NCBI GenBank assembly: GCA_963744935.1
Contig: CAVUVM010000009.1
Span: forward strand, 1-64,000
Source of the DNA: Bog-473 sp963744935
GTDB taxonomy: Bacteria > Actinomycetota > Acidimicrobiia > Acidimicrobiales > RAAP-2
Direction of reading: 5' to 3'
DNA length: 64,000 nucleotides
Made by a program: the position numbers and the translations under genes. Under the pieces are notes generated by a model. The model was given only the letters and a program-made list of their open reading frames with translations, was not told the origin of the DNA and did not search any database. This document shows, piece after piece, positions 34,180-42,902 of the stretch. Numbering within the stretch: the stretch's first letter is position 1; every line of letters starts with the position of its first letter.

Positions 34180-34308
34180 CGATGGGAACTGTAGCTGTCA
34201 CGGGGTGGTTCTCCCTGCCATTCGGCATCGGGCGCTTTGCGTGCGCCCCAAAGCTGGAATCCGGGTAAGGCCCCTCCGGGCCGCCGGCACAGTTCGGTGC
34301 TCAGTCCA

Positions 34309-35694
34309 TCAGATGCGCAGTCGCAGCGGCATGTTGCTTCGACCGCTGTCGGGACGAACTACCAGCGCTTGGTGGACTTCTAACCGGTGATGCTCGAAGC
34401 CGATTGCTGATGCCGCCATATACAGACGCCAAACCCGCGCACGAGCCGCTCCGACCTCGCGGACTGCTGAGTCCCAGTTGGCTTCCAAGTTCTCGATCCA
34501 GTGCCGTAGCGTCAGCGCATAGTGCTCGCGTAACGTCTCGAGGTGTCGAAGCTCAAAGCCACTCTCTTGCATTATGGACACCACGGTCCCGACTTCGTGA
34601 AGCTCACCATCAGGAAACACGTAACGGTCCATGAATGGGCTGGCAATCCGCGACGGCCCGCGAAGCCCGGCAGCTACGGCGACGCGCCGTACGGTTGCCT
34701 CGGCGCGGCCTCGGACGGTTGGCACGTCTTCGACACCGGGACGGCCGATGGCATGGTTCAGCAGTCGACCTCCTGGCCGTAGTAACGCAAAGAGTCGTTG
34801 GAAGTACTCGGCCATTCGCCGCCTACCCACATGTTCAAACATGCCGATCGAGCTGATCGCGTCGAACGGCCCGTCGGTGAGGTCGCGGTAGTCCTGGAGG
34901 CGGATCTCGACCTGGCCGCCCAGGCCGCATTCGGCCACGCGTTTCGTGGCCCAGTCATACTGTTCGCTCGACAAGGTGATGCCGAGGACGCGCGCCCCGT
35001 GGTTCGTGGCGGCATGGATGGCCATCCCTCCCCAGCCGCAGCCCACGTCGAGCAGCCGCATGCCTGATCGCAGACCGAGCTTGCGACTGACGAGTTCGTA
35101 CTTGTTCTCCTGTGCCGTGGCGAGGTCATCTTGTGCGGTCTCGAACAACGCGCACGAGTACGTCATAGAAGGGCCGAGCAGCATCTCGTAAAAGGTGTTG
35201 GATACGTCGTAGTGATGACTGATCGACGCGCGGTCTCTTCCGCGACTGTGGATGCCACCGCGGAGTCTGGCCTCCTCTTCTGGAGGAGGAAGCAGTCGGA
35301 GTACGGACGGTCCAGCGGCTTGAAGCAATCGAGCCACCATCGTGGCACTGAGCCGGAGACTCGAAATGGATATGTCGAGGTCGAGTACCGAATAAATGTC
35401 ACCGTCGATGTCGAGATCGCCCGCCACGTATGCCCGGCTCAGTCCAAGCTCACCAGGTCGGCTGATTATGCGGGATAGGGCATTCGGCGAACGAATCACA
35501 AGCGTCGCCACCGCGTCCGGTGGTCCGACTGCGCTGCCATCGTAGGCAGCGACGCCCAGCGGAATGTCGTTTCCGAGAATGCTCTGGACCACCTCAGCAA
35601 GTGGCACAACGCTTCCTCCTGAATCGCTCCATTCAGTTGCTCGATCACCGACAAGACTACGGTCAATCACGAGTTCCGTCGATGCGATTCTCAA
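34309..35694 (-). CDS. cyclopropane-fatty-acyl-phospholipid synthase family methyltransferase
   Basis: 461 residues. The N-terminal region (SRAYVAGDLDIDGDIYSVLD) and the HYDVSNTFYEMLLGPSMTYS motif are characteristic of CFA/mycolic-type synthases. The SAM site is RLLDVGCGWGGMAIHAATNH, followed by VLGITLSSEQYDWATKRVAE and SIGMFEHVGRRRMAEYF (the Glu-His of the acyl site). It uses SAM to add a methylene or methyl group to membrane lipid chains. The gene is intact and stands alone, flanked by REP-like repeats. A later start is possible. Confidence 0.88.
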   Translation of the reverse strand: MRIASTELVIDRSLVGDRATEWSDSGGSVVPLAEVVQSILGNDIPLGVAAYDGSAVGPPDAVATLVIRSPNALSRIISRPGELGLSRAYVAGDLDIDGDIYSVLDLDISISSLRLSATMVARLLQAAGPSVLRLLPPPEEEARLRGGIHSRGRDRASISHHYDVSNTFYEMLLGPSMTYSCALFETAQDDLATAQENKYELVSRKLGLRSGMRLLDVGCGWGGMAIHAATNHGARVLGITLSSEQYDWATKRVAECGLGGQVEIRLQDYRDLTDGPFDAISSIGMFEHVGRRRMAEYFQRLFALLRPGGRLLNHAIGRPGVEDVPTVRGRAEATVRRVAVAAGLRGPSRIASPFMDRYVFPDGELHEVGTVVSIMQESGFELRHLETLREHYALTLRHWIENLEANWDSAVREVGAARARVWRLYMAASAIGFEHHRLEVHQALVVRPDSGRSNMPLRLRI

Positions 35695-35738
35695 CCTCTG
35701 GTGTCGGACTGGGGAAGGTGCCCACTGGTCGTACGAGG

Positions 35739-35768
35739 CTGCCCCAGTCCGCCGGTTAGGTGGGATGG
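35739..35768 (+). repeat. REP-like dispersed palindrome
   Basis: CTGCCCCAGTCCGCCGG then TTAGGTGGGATGG, upstream of the CFA synthase gene. It closely matches the reconstructed empty site of IS110 copy C. Confidence 0.62.
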
Positions 35769-35852
35769 ATGGATCACAATGGTCGGGTGCTGGAGCCGCC
35801 GGAGCTGGAACGCTTCATCAGAGACGGCTACCTCGTGGGCAGGGCGGGCTAA
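35769..35852 (+). pseudogene. N-terminal fragment resembling phytanoyl-CoA dioxygenase
   Basis: ATG 35769 reads MDHNGRVLEPPELERFIRDG then YLVGRAG and stop. The ELERFIRDGYLV pattern is the usual start of PhyH-type Fe(II)/2-oxoglutarate dioxygenases of about 280 residues. The rest is absent: the next repeat begins at the stop codon. It is a 27-codon remnant between two repeats. Confidence 0.35.
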
Positions 35853-35879
35853 TGCCCCCATTCGCCAGGACGGTGCACC
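35852..35879 (+). repeat. REP-like dispersed palindrome
   Basis: ATGCCCCCATTCGCCAGG then ACGGTGCACC, directly after the PhyH-like fragment. The right arm is weak. Confidence 0.45.
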
Positions 35880-35899
35880 ACCGTTGACGGACCAGCTGG

Positions 35900-36205
35900 C
35901 TATACCCGGCCAGGCGCCTCAACTTCGTTGTATATCGCAATGGCGGGAGGGCCGGTGACGCCGATAAGTTCCGTGATCTTCGCGACCTTGGCGTTGCCCT
36001 CGAAGAAGCTCTGGAACTGTTCAGCCGTTTCCCACTCATCAATGACGACGAGTTCGCCTTCGCCCGCCACAAAGTTGTGGTGGATGATCCCACCGCCCTT
36101 GGTGTCCTCGGTGATCTCCTCTAGGAGCGCTCCGTTGGCCTGCAAGCCTGCTATGGCCTTCTCGACGTCGGCAACTGGGAAGTGGGCAATGACGGTGACA
36201 CTCAT
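35900..36205 (-). CDS. small ABM-type (dimeric alpha/beta barrel) protein
   Basis: 101 residues. VTVIAHFPVADVEKAIAGLQ, then HHNFVAGEGELVVIDEWETA and EQFQSFFEGNAKVAKITELI fit the antibiotic-biosynthesis-monooxygenase-like fold without catalytic residues that I can name. AGAGAGG precedes ATG 36205. It is similar in size and plan to the protein at 23445, but the sequences are not close. Confidence 0.65.
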   Translation of the reverse strand: MSVTVIAHFPVADVEKAIAGLQANGALLEEITEDTKGGGIIHHNFVAGEGELVVIDEWETAEQFQSFFEGNAKVAKITELIGVTGPPAIAIYNEVEAPGRV

Positions 36206-36347
36206 GCGGAGACCTCTCTTCGTATGGCCGGATCAGCCAGCGGGGGATTTGGCCAAGTTACGACATTTCTGTCGTGCCCGCTCTAGGTCCGATTCGCGTC
36301 TGGACATGGCCGTAGTTCTGGTTCCAGATGAGCCTTCCCGAGGTGAT

Positions 36348-36497
36348 GACAACCGGTTGCTCGATTCGACGAGAAAGGCTTTACCTTTGATCTGGGTCGA
36401 TTGAAGGTCGCCTTCCCCTCCGTCCCCGAAGGCGAGTACATGCTTCACGTCCGCACCGACGGACCCATCTCCGCATCTTTTCGCGATTCGGACTGAC
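36348..36497 (+). pseudogene. C-terminal gene fragment
   Basis: An open frame without a start, preceded by two TGA codons. It reads RFDEKGFTFDLGRLKVAFPS then VPEGEYMLHVRTDGPISASF and stops at 36497. The composition is protein-like. No family recognised. It lies between the ABM gene and the broken cupin gene. Confidence 0.3.
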
Positions 36498-36589
36498 CTG
36501 ACCTCGCACGCCGGATAGATGTCGCCTCCCCGTGGCCGTAAGCTGGCTCCGTCGCACCACTTCCAACCGAACCTGGAGGCGGACCCATG

Positions 36590-37044
36590 ACGGGGTCCAC
36601 GACGAACGCCACCACGCCGGGGCACTGACGAGTACATCTTGGTCAAGGCGGACCAGGGTCAGCTGGCCTTCGACAGCCCGCACCAGTTCAAAGCGGCAGC
36701 GCACGACACAGCGGGACGCTCGACTTCGTGGTTATTGCGCTGGCACCCATGACAGGCCCACCGCTGCACTTCCACGAAAGGCAGGACGACACCTTCTATG
36801 TCCTCGAAGGACTGTTGACGGTCCAGGCCGGCGAAGAGGCCTTGACCTCGGGCCGGGCGACTTCATCAGCATTCCTCGTCCGGGCGGTCAACGTCATGAC
36901 GCCGGGAGGACTTTCCCCACGATCGAGGACGTGGCGCGGGTCCCGCCCGGACCCGAGCAGCCTGACGGCATCAAGGAAGCCACGCGACGGCACGGCACCG
37001 TCATCGTCGGCCCACCGTTGCGTTTCACGCTCGGACTCGGATGA
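36590..37044 (+). pseudogene. cupin-domain protein, multiply frameshifted
   Basis: Pieces of one cupin protein in different frames: DEYILVKADQGQLAF (about 36625-36670), TLDFVVIALAPMTGPPLHFH with ERQDDTFYVLEGLLTVQAGE (36720-36840), then DLGPGDFISIP (about 36850-36890), AVNVMTPGG and finally VPPGPEQPDGIKEATRRHGT to RFTLGLG. The metal-binding HFH motif and the second motif (GDFISIP) are present, but the reading frame changes at least three times. It is a degraded gene. Confidence 0.6.
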
Positions 37045-37172
37045 CGTCAGCGGGATGTCCTCGATGAGCGTCGTTTAGACCAGCGGAGTTTCCGAGGTCT
37101 GCTCCGAGGGAATCGTGGTGCCTCGGAACGCCGACAGACGCTGTCATGAGAGGTTCCAGATATTCTCCACTG

Positions 37173-37580
37173 ATGCCTGTGAGCTACGAATGGCGGGGGT
37201 CCTTTGAGAACGGCGAGATCACCGCGCTCCACGCCGAGGCCTTCGAGACTCGGGCGTACTCCGACGACGAGTGGAGCTGGAATGATCTCGTCGCAAAGCA
37301 CAGCCTCGGTTGGGTCGTTGCAAGAGATGACACGCGCCTTGTCGGATTTGTCAACATCCCCTGGGATGGATTTGCACACGCATGGATTCAAGACACGATG
37401 GTCGCCACTACTGATCGCGGCCGAGGTATCGGCACTCAGATGATCGAGATCGTGCGGACCGAATGCCAGAAGGCGGGCTGCGAGTGGCTGCATGTCGACT
37501 TCGACGAAGGCCTCGCGCAGTTCTATCTTCAATCCTGTGGCTTCATGCCGACCACGGCTGGACTCATTCGACTTCGCTGA
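37173..37580 (+). CDS. GNAT family N-acetyltransferase
   Basis: 135 residues. GWVVARDDTRLVGFVNIPWD, then TMVATTDRGRGIGTQMIEIV, the acetyl-CoA pyrophosphate loop (R/Q-X-X-G-X-G/A), and WLHVDFDEGLAQFYLQSCGF complete the fold. A -10-like TATTCT (37161-37166) lies six bases before ATG 37173, suggesting a leaderless mRNA and favouring this start over ATG 37146. It is the last gene inside the island. Confidence 0.82.
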   Translation: MPVSYEWRGSFENGEITALHAEAFETRAYSDDEWSWNDLVAKHSLGWVVARDDTRLVGFVNIPWDGFAHAWIQDTMVATTDRGRGIGTQMIEIVRTECQKAGCEWLHVDFDEGLAQFYLQSCGFMPTTAGLIRLR

Positions 37581-37703
37581 CGTAAGGCGGTTCCGAGAGG
37601 TTCCCAGAACGACGGGTCGGTGGGACGGTTCGGCCCTTGCGAGAGTGACACTGGTGAGTGAGTCATACCCTGTTCAGGTAATGACCCCCAGGGGCGTGGC
37701 GTG

Positions 37704-37747
37704 CAACCAGCAGGTCGGGGGGTCGAGTCCCTCAGCGCCCACTTTCC
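37704..37747 (+). other. attR: tRNA-Val 3' fragment
   Basis: 44 bases equal to 5047-5090 except one T to G change: anticodon-stem 3' arm, variable loop, T-arm and acceptor 3' strand, plus seven bases beyond. The 5' half of the tRNA is absent, so it is not a gene. It marks the right end of the 32.7-kb island. Confidence 0.75.
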
Positions 37748-37769
37748 TGTGTGTTTTGTCACGGCTGGC

Positions 37770-37797
37770 GTGTCCCAGATCAGCCACGGTTGATCTG
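37770..37797 (+). repeat. REP-like dispersed palindrome
   Basis: GTGTCCCAGATCAGCC then ACGGTTGATCTG, with an inner GATCA/TGATC pairing. It is the last copy I see; it lies just outside attR. Confidence 0.4.
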
Positions 37798-37901
37798 TTG
37801 CCGAATAACGGTGTTCCGTGACGCAGTAACGGCCGGTCGATGCAGAGTAACTCGTCAGACCGGACCGGACCACCAAGAGGTGGCCCCGTCGCGTCGCCGT
37901 G

Positions 37902-38905
37902 CTACTGAGACGCGGTGATGGATCCGGCGCGGGAGCGCATGAGTCGGTTTCGGAGCTCTTCGGCGCTCACCGGTTGGCCAAAGTAGAAACCCTGGACGAC
38001 CTGGCAGCCGAGTTCGTCGAGCAACTCGATCTGCGCGGCTGTTTCTGCGCCCTCGACGATGACATCGAGATCTAGTGCATCGGCGATCCCGACAATGGCA
38101 CGAACCAGGGCCAGGGCTTGGTGGTCCACTCCGAGCGGCGTGACGAAGCTCCTGTCGATTTTCAGGATGTCGACGGGAAGGTCTCGCACGTAGGCGAGCG
38201 ACGAATACCCCGTGCCGAAGTCGTCGATCGCGATCCGCACCCCGAGCTTTCGCAGCTCGCCCAGCTGTAGCGTTGCTTGATCCCTGTCGGCCATCATGAT
38301 CCGCTCGGTGATCTCGAGCACGAGAAGCTTGCCCGGCAGACCTGACTCCGCAAGAGCTCTCTCGACGCGGCCAATGAGGTCCGCCGAGAACATCTCGGGC
38401 GCTGACAGGTTGACGGAGATGGAGAACGCCCGGGCGGGATCGATGGACTGCCATCCTTGGGCCTGACGACACGCTTGACGGAGAACCCAATCTCCGAGGG
38501 TGGCGATCAGGCCGATGTCCTCGGACACGGCCAGGAACTCGTCGGGGGTGAGCAGACCCCGTTGAGGGTGCTGCCACCGCAGCAGGGCTTCTGCTCCGAT
38601 GATCGTGTGCATGCCCGAATGGACGACGGGTTGGTAGTACACCTCGAACTGCTCGTCCACCAGTGCGTCGCGCAATTGGGTCTCGAGCTCGAGCCGTCGA
38701 ATCGCCCGTTCTTCCATCGCCCCTTCGTAGATGACGAGCCTGTTGCGCCCTGCCGCCTTGGCTTCGCTCATGGCTCGGTCCGCGTCACGCAGGACGTGTT
38801 CAGCAGTCGTAGGTGGATCGATCTCGACGATGCCGATACTGGCGGTGATAGCCGCTCGACCCAGATGCCCGAGCAGATTGCAGCACTCCGTCAGGTGCTG
38901 GGCCA
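37902..38905 (-). pseudogene. GGDEF-EAL protein, 5'-truncated
   Basis: The sense part starts in the last third of a GGDEF domain (ITASIGIVEIDPPTTAEHVL, ADRAMSEAKAAGRNRLVIYE), so the diguanylate cyclase signature is lost. The EAL domain is complete: YYQPVVHSGMHTIIGAEALL, NLSAPEMF, LEITERIMM, AIDDFGTGYSSLAYVRDLPV and VIVEGAETAAQ contain the metal-binding Glu, Asp and Lys residues for c-di-GMP hydrolysis. The frame is open into the HAD gene upstream, but that stretch is unrelated. A start inside the remnant could still yield an EAL protein. Confidence 0.75.
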
Positions 38906-38916
38906 GCCGTAGACGT

Positions 38917-39543
38917 TCAGGCGCCCAACGGAATCCCCAGCACCTCCCCGAGCTCGCGCAGAGCCTCATCGGGGTCGGACACCTTGATGGTGTGCATCCC
39001 GAGCCCACGAGCGGGTTTGAGGTTCACTCCGAGGTCGTCGAGGAACACCGACTCGTCCGGCTGCACCTCGAGCGTTTGGCAGGCGAGCTCATAGAACCGG
39101 GGATCGGGTTTGCGGACACCCAGCACCCGCGACTCGAGCACCGCGTCAAAGAGGGCATAGACATCGGCGACCTCATTCGAGACGGCACGCTCGACTGATG
39201 CGAAGTTATTGGTCAGACAGGCGGTTTTGTACGACCCTCTGCAGGCCTCGATCGCGGCGATCATTTGGGGCCGGATCTCTCCAGCCAGCATCTCGAGTAC
39301 ACGCCGCCCATCCACCTCGTGTCCCAGGGCACGCGCTTCTGCCCCCCACTGAGATCCGAACGCATCGACGCTGACCTCGCTGCGCTCGAGCCGCGCCCAC
39401 GCGTTGTCGTCCGGGTTGGTGGCGTTGACGGTGCGTATGAAACCCGCCGGCAGCCCGTGCTGCGACTCGAATCGCGCGAAGGCCTCGAAGGGGCTGGTCG
39501 AAATGACGCCCCCGAAGTCGAACATGACTGCACGTATGGTCAC
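38917..39543 (-). CDS. HAD-family hydrolase (subfamily IA)
   Basis: 208 residues from GTG 39543 with GGAGG upstream. Motif I AVMFDFGGVIST (nucleophile Asp), motif II TACLTNNFAS, motif III with KPDPRFYELAC and motif IV SVFLDDLGVNLKPARGLGMH are all present. It is a cytoplasmic phosphatase or dehalogenase-like enzyme resembling the epoxide-hydrolase N-terminal phosphatase type. It ends where the EAL remnant begins. Confidence 0.87.
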   Translation of the reverse strand: MTIRAVMFDFGGVISTSPFEAFARFESQHGLPAGFIRTVNATNPDDNAWARLERSEVSVDAFGSQWGAEARALGHEVDGRRVLEMLAGEIRPQMIAAIEACRGSYKTACLTNNFASVERAVSNEVADVYALFDAVLESRVLGVRKPDPRFYELACQTLEVQPDESVFLDDLGVNLKPARGLGMHTIKVSDPDEALRELGEVLGIPLGA

Positions 39544-39665
39544 ACGCTCCTCCGAAAGGCGCACACAGCGGCAGCCGACGCCGTCACGTCGGTCACAATC
39601 CAGTTGGCCGCCGCGGAATGTAGCACCCGCTCCCTTTCGGAAGGTCAGGTCGCTAGATTGCGGGG

Positions 39666-40097
39666 ATGGACTTGCAAGCCATCACCGACAAGCTCGAGAT
39701 ACGCGAGCTTCTGTTCCGCTACGCCCGCGGACTCGATACCCAAGACTGGGCTCTCCTGACCTCGGTCTTCACGTCAGACGCCCAGCTCGATTACACGTCT
39801 GTCGACGGCCCGGCTGGTGCGCGGGACGAGGTAGTGGCCTGGCTGGAAAAGGCGCTCACGCCCGTGCCGATGACGCAGCACTTTATTACGAACATCGAAA
39901 TCGATCTCCGTGGCGATCACGCCAGCGTGCGCGCCATGTTCTACAACCCGATGCAGCTACCGGGGATCACCGGACTGCTCTACTGCGGCGGGAACTACCA
40001 CCACCACATGGTCCGCACGCCAGAGGGTTGGAAAAGCGAAAAACTGCTCGAAGAGACCAAGTGGTCACTGAACCCGGTGCAGACGCCGCACACCTGA
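39666..40097 (+). CDS. SnoaL/NTF2-like protein
   Basis: 143 residues. LEIRELLFRYARGLDTQDWA, then TSVFTSDAQLDYTSVDGPAG and TQHFITNIEIDLRGDHASVR match the SnoaL_4 group of NTF2-like proteins, with the conserved Tyr/Asp pair of scytalone-dehydratase-like members. Many actinobacterial relatives occur near sterol or aromatic metabolism genes. GCGGGG precedes ATG 39666. Substrate unknown. Confidence 0.82.
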   Translation: MDLQAITDKLEIRELLFRYARGLDTQDWALLTSVFTSDAQLDYTSVDGPAGARDEVVAWLEKALTPVPMTQHFITNIEIDLRGDHASVRAMFYNPMQLPGITGLLYCGGNYHHHMVRTPEGWKSEKLLEETKWSLNPVQTPHT

Positions 40098-40133
40098 ACG
40101 CCCGAGAGCTGCGGTGACACCTCTGCCACAGCG

Positions 40134-40813
40134 TCATCTCACGAGCCTGCAGGTGAAGTGGCGCCCTTCCGCGAGTCCTCGAGCTTCTGAGTAACCCGCT
40201 CGCCTGCCAGGGGTACGAAAAGGAACAGGAGCCAGCCGTACTTGGCCACGGTGGTGTCGACCCAGGCCAAAAGGATCGTAAGGAGCGCGATCAACACCAC
40301 CAGGACGGCGCGGATTCGGGCCGCCATTTCGTCGTGGGACGAGCGCTGCTTGTCGACGAGCAGGGTTGGTGGCCTCATAGTGGAAGATCCACTGCGTGCT
40401 CAGGCTGATCGCCATCAGGTTGATGCCGAACAGCGTGATGGCCAGTGGGTTGCTGCCGTATCGACCGAGTACGTCGGACGTGAAGGGCATCAGGGTCAGC
40501 GTCAGGAGGAACCCGAAGTTGCGCCACGCCAGCCCTTCACTGTGGCCACGCATGCCCCGCAGGACCCTGTGATGCACAATCCAGAACTGGGCGATCACCA
40601 GGAAGGACACCAGGTAACTCGTCAGTTCGGATCCGTCGACGTCGAGAGCTTCCAGAGGGTCGATGCGGATGTGGGGTCACTCCTGAGCGCGTTGCTGACG
40701 GGGACCTGCAGCTGCAGCACGAGCAGGGTGAGGGCGATGGCCACGACCCCGTCGGTCAGGGCCAACAGTCTGTCGATTCCGGGGATGTTCTCGTCGTCGA
40801 AGGCGCGCGGCAC
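40134..40813 (-). pseudogene. TMEM175-family potassium channel protein, twice frameshifted
   Basis: First piece: RLLALTDGVVAIALTLLVLQ, the first helix of the DUF1211/TMEM175 fold. A shift near 40650 (LWK/ALDVDGSELTSYL) leads to the second piece, FLVIAQFWIVHHRVLRGMRG to STQWIFHYEATN. A second shift near 40370 leads to LLVDKQRSSHDEMAARIRAV and a last helix LLTILLAWVDTTVAKYGWLL. The full protein of about 225 residues would form a potassium channel subunit. Two compensating indels suggest assembly errors as much as decay. Confidence 0.72.
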
Positions 40814-40916
40814 CGGTCAGAGCTTGGCAGACCGTGTGGGAGTCATCGCGTCTTGTGATCAGCCCCGTCAGCTAGGCCGCAGCGCATCCAGCCGTGGCGC
40901 CGGTGGATCTGCCACC

Positions 40917-41720
40917 TCAGACGAAGTCGGATCCACCGTCGGCATTGACGCACGCCCCGGTCACGTAGCCGTTCCGCTGGGAGACGAGATAAGCCGTCAG
41001 CGACGCCACCTCGTCAGGCAGTCCAGCTCGTCCGAGATCGGCCGGCTGGTGGAACGTCTTGTCGATCCACGTCATCACGTCGTGTGGGTCGGCGGGGTCG
41101 AGTCCGTCGGCGGCGAAGATGTCCCTCAGGTTCTCCGTGAAGCTGGCAGTCACGATCGAGCCGGGGCAGACGGTGTTGACGAGGATGCCGTCAGGCGCCA
41201 GAGTTTTGGCGAGGTTCTTGGCGAGGCTGGTCACGGCCGCCTTCGAGGCGGTGTAGGCCACGAGGATGGGACTCTGCCGCTGAATGGAGTGAGCCGAGAA
41301 CATCGCGATTCTGGCCCACTCGGCCGCTCGCAACAACGGGAGGGCGGAACGGACTGATCGCACGGCGGACATGGTGCCCAAAGAGAACGCGTCGTCCCAT
41401 TGCGCGTCATCGAGTTGTTCGAACCGCCCCGCACCCGGTCCGATGGTGTGCACCAGGATGTTGAGGGAGCCCCAACGGTCGCCGACCTCTCCGAAGCCGA
41501 CAGCGATTGAGTGCGGGTCGGTCATGTCGACGCTGATGCCGACCGCGTCTGGGCTGCCGAGGGCGCGGAGGCGCTCGACGGTGTCGTCGAGTGCGTCGCG
41601 GCCTCGCGCCATGACGGCAACGCGTGCCCCGTCGGCGGCCAAGACCTCTGCCACTGCCCGGCCCATGCCCTTGCTCCCACCCGTGACCACCGCCGTCGCA
41701 TCTGCAAGTCCGAGATCCAT
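40917..41720 (-). CDS. SDR family oxidoreductase
   Basis: 267 residues. The NAD(P) motif TGGSKGMGRAVAEVL, then NILVHTIGPG in place of the NNAG motif, catalytic Ser in MFSAHSIQ and Tyr-X-X-X-Lys in VAYTASKAAVTSLAKN. It has the classical short-chain dehydrogenase length, with SQRNGYVTGACVNADGGSDF at the end. It is the third gene of a leftward cluster after DUF1214 and sulfotransferase genes, 36 bases after the latter. Substrate probably an alcohol or ketone in sterol-like or xenobiotic metabolism; inference from context. Confidence 0.88.
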   Translation of the reverse strand: MDLGLADATAVVTGGSKGMGRAVAEVLAADGARVAVMARGRDALDDTVERLRALGSPDAVGISVDMTDPHSIAVGFGEVGDRWGSLNILVHTIGPGAGRFEQLDDAQWDDAFSLGTMSAVRSVRSALPLLRAAEWARIAMFSAHSIQRQSPILVAYTASKAAVTSLAKNLAKTLAPDGILVNTVCPGSIVTASFTENLRDIFAADGLDPADPHDVMTWIDKTFHQPADLGRAGLPDEVASLTAYLVSQRNGYVTGACVNADGGSDFV

Positions 41721-41756
41721 GTGTTGTTCACCTCCAGTGCCCGGGCGTGCATGTCG

Positions 41757-42902
41757 TCACACCGCGGCATCGTACGAGTTCATGTATGGCGCAAAGCGCG
41801 CGTGCACCTGCTCTGCCTCCAACCCGAAGTCGGCCAGCTCGTAGGTGTGCTGGCCGTGCGAGCCCGGCTCGTGCGACCCGGCCCACCGCGCCACCGCGTC
41901 ACGGGACGAGTCGGGGAAGCCGATCCCGATCTGCTCGAGTGCCGCACCGAGGGTCCCGACCGGATCCACCTGTAGGTCGGCGAAGGCGAGGTCGGCGAAA
42001 CGCTCGTCGCCCACGCGGCTGCGGAACTCCATTGCCCGTGAGACGGCAGTCCACCAGCGGTCGAGTTGCTCGGGCCCCAGTTCGAGACTGTCGTCGCGGT
42101 CGCTGCTCCAGCTTCTCGTGTAGTGGATCAGGCTGCAGACCGATCCCAGCACCTTCGCAGGGTCGCGATGGCTCCACAGGAACTTGGCGTCGGGGTACGC
42201 CTCGAGCAGCGCGTCGAGGGCGAACATGTGCACAGGTGTCTTCAGGTGCCAGAGCCGTGGCGGGCAGTGCCACTGCAGGAGTTGGAGCACACGCCGGTGG
42301 TACTGGTACGTGCCCCGCATGTCGCAGTCCGTGACCCAGGCCAGGTACGACGGGACATGGCCGAAGCCGTCAAAGTGCACCGTCCGAAAGCTCATGCCGA
42401 GCAGGTCTTGGCACTCCGTGGCCGTGGTCGCCTCCTGGTGGTGCATGCTCGCCATGAGCGGGAACATGTCGTACATCATCGCCAGACCAGCTTCGGCGTC
42501 GGCAATGCGGGGATCGCTGTGTTCCGTGGCCGACTCCGGCGGCGGGCACGGCGAAGAGGACTCCCACATGCGCAGCGAGCGGAATTGGGGATCAGCCGCC
42601 ACGAGCTGGCTCAGCGCGGTGGTGCCCGTTCGGGGCAGCCCGATCACGAAAACCGGCCCTTCGATCTCCTCGTCGTCGATTGCCGGGTGCATGCGGTAGG
42701 TGTCCTCCACCTCCAGCCGGGCCGAGAGCAAGCTGACCAGGCGCATGTGCTGCATAACGTCGCCCGCTTCGGTGAGGTCTGCTTCCTCGTTGAACGAGCG
42801 CACCAGACGTTCGAGGCCCTCGCGGAACATCGCGTCACCAAAATCGTCGAGGCCAGTCTTTTGGCGAGCCTCGGCTTCGAGCTCTTCCGCGTCGAGTGTC
42901 AT
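41757..42902 (-). CDS. sulfotransferase family protein
   Basis: 381 residues. The PAPS 5'-phosphosulfate loop is PVFVIGLPRTGTTALSQLVA; the 3'-phosphate region is AKFLWSHRDPAKVLGSVCSL. This is the actinobacterial Sulfotransfer_3-like group (about 380-400 residues). ATG 42902 is preceded by AAGAGG; it overlaps the DUF1214 stop by four bases. It would transfer sulfate from PAPS to a hydroxyl group of an unknown acceptor. Confidence 0.87.
   Translation of the reverse strand: MTLDAEELEAEARQKTGLDDFGDAMFREGLERLVRSFNEEADLTEAGDVMQHMRLVSLLSARLEVEDTYRMHPAIDDEEIEGPVFVIGLPRTGTTALSQLVAADPQFRSLRMWESSSPCPPPESATEHSDPRIADAEAGLAMMYDMFPLMASMHHQEATTATECQDLLGMSFRTVHFDGFGHVPSYLAWVTDCDMRGTYQYHRRVLQLLQWHCPPRLWHLKTPVHMFALDALLEAYPDAKFLWSHRDPAKVLGSVCSLIHYTRSWSSDRDDSLELGPEQLDRWWTAVSRAMEFRSRVGDERFADLAFADLQVDPVGTLGAALEQIGIGFPDSSRDAVARWAGSHEPGSHGQHTYELADFGLEAEQVHARFAPYMNSYDAAV

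Noticed and set aside
36233..36704. Two overlapping reverse-strand frames of about 107-137 codons
   Set aside because: They lie antisense to recognisable fragments of a cupin and another protein on the forward strand and show no domain.
37704..37747. Second tRNA gene
   Set aside because: Only the 3' half is present; no D-arm, anticodon loop or acceptor 5' strand precedes it.
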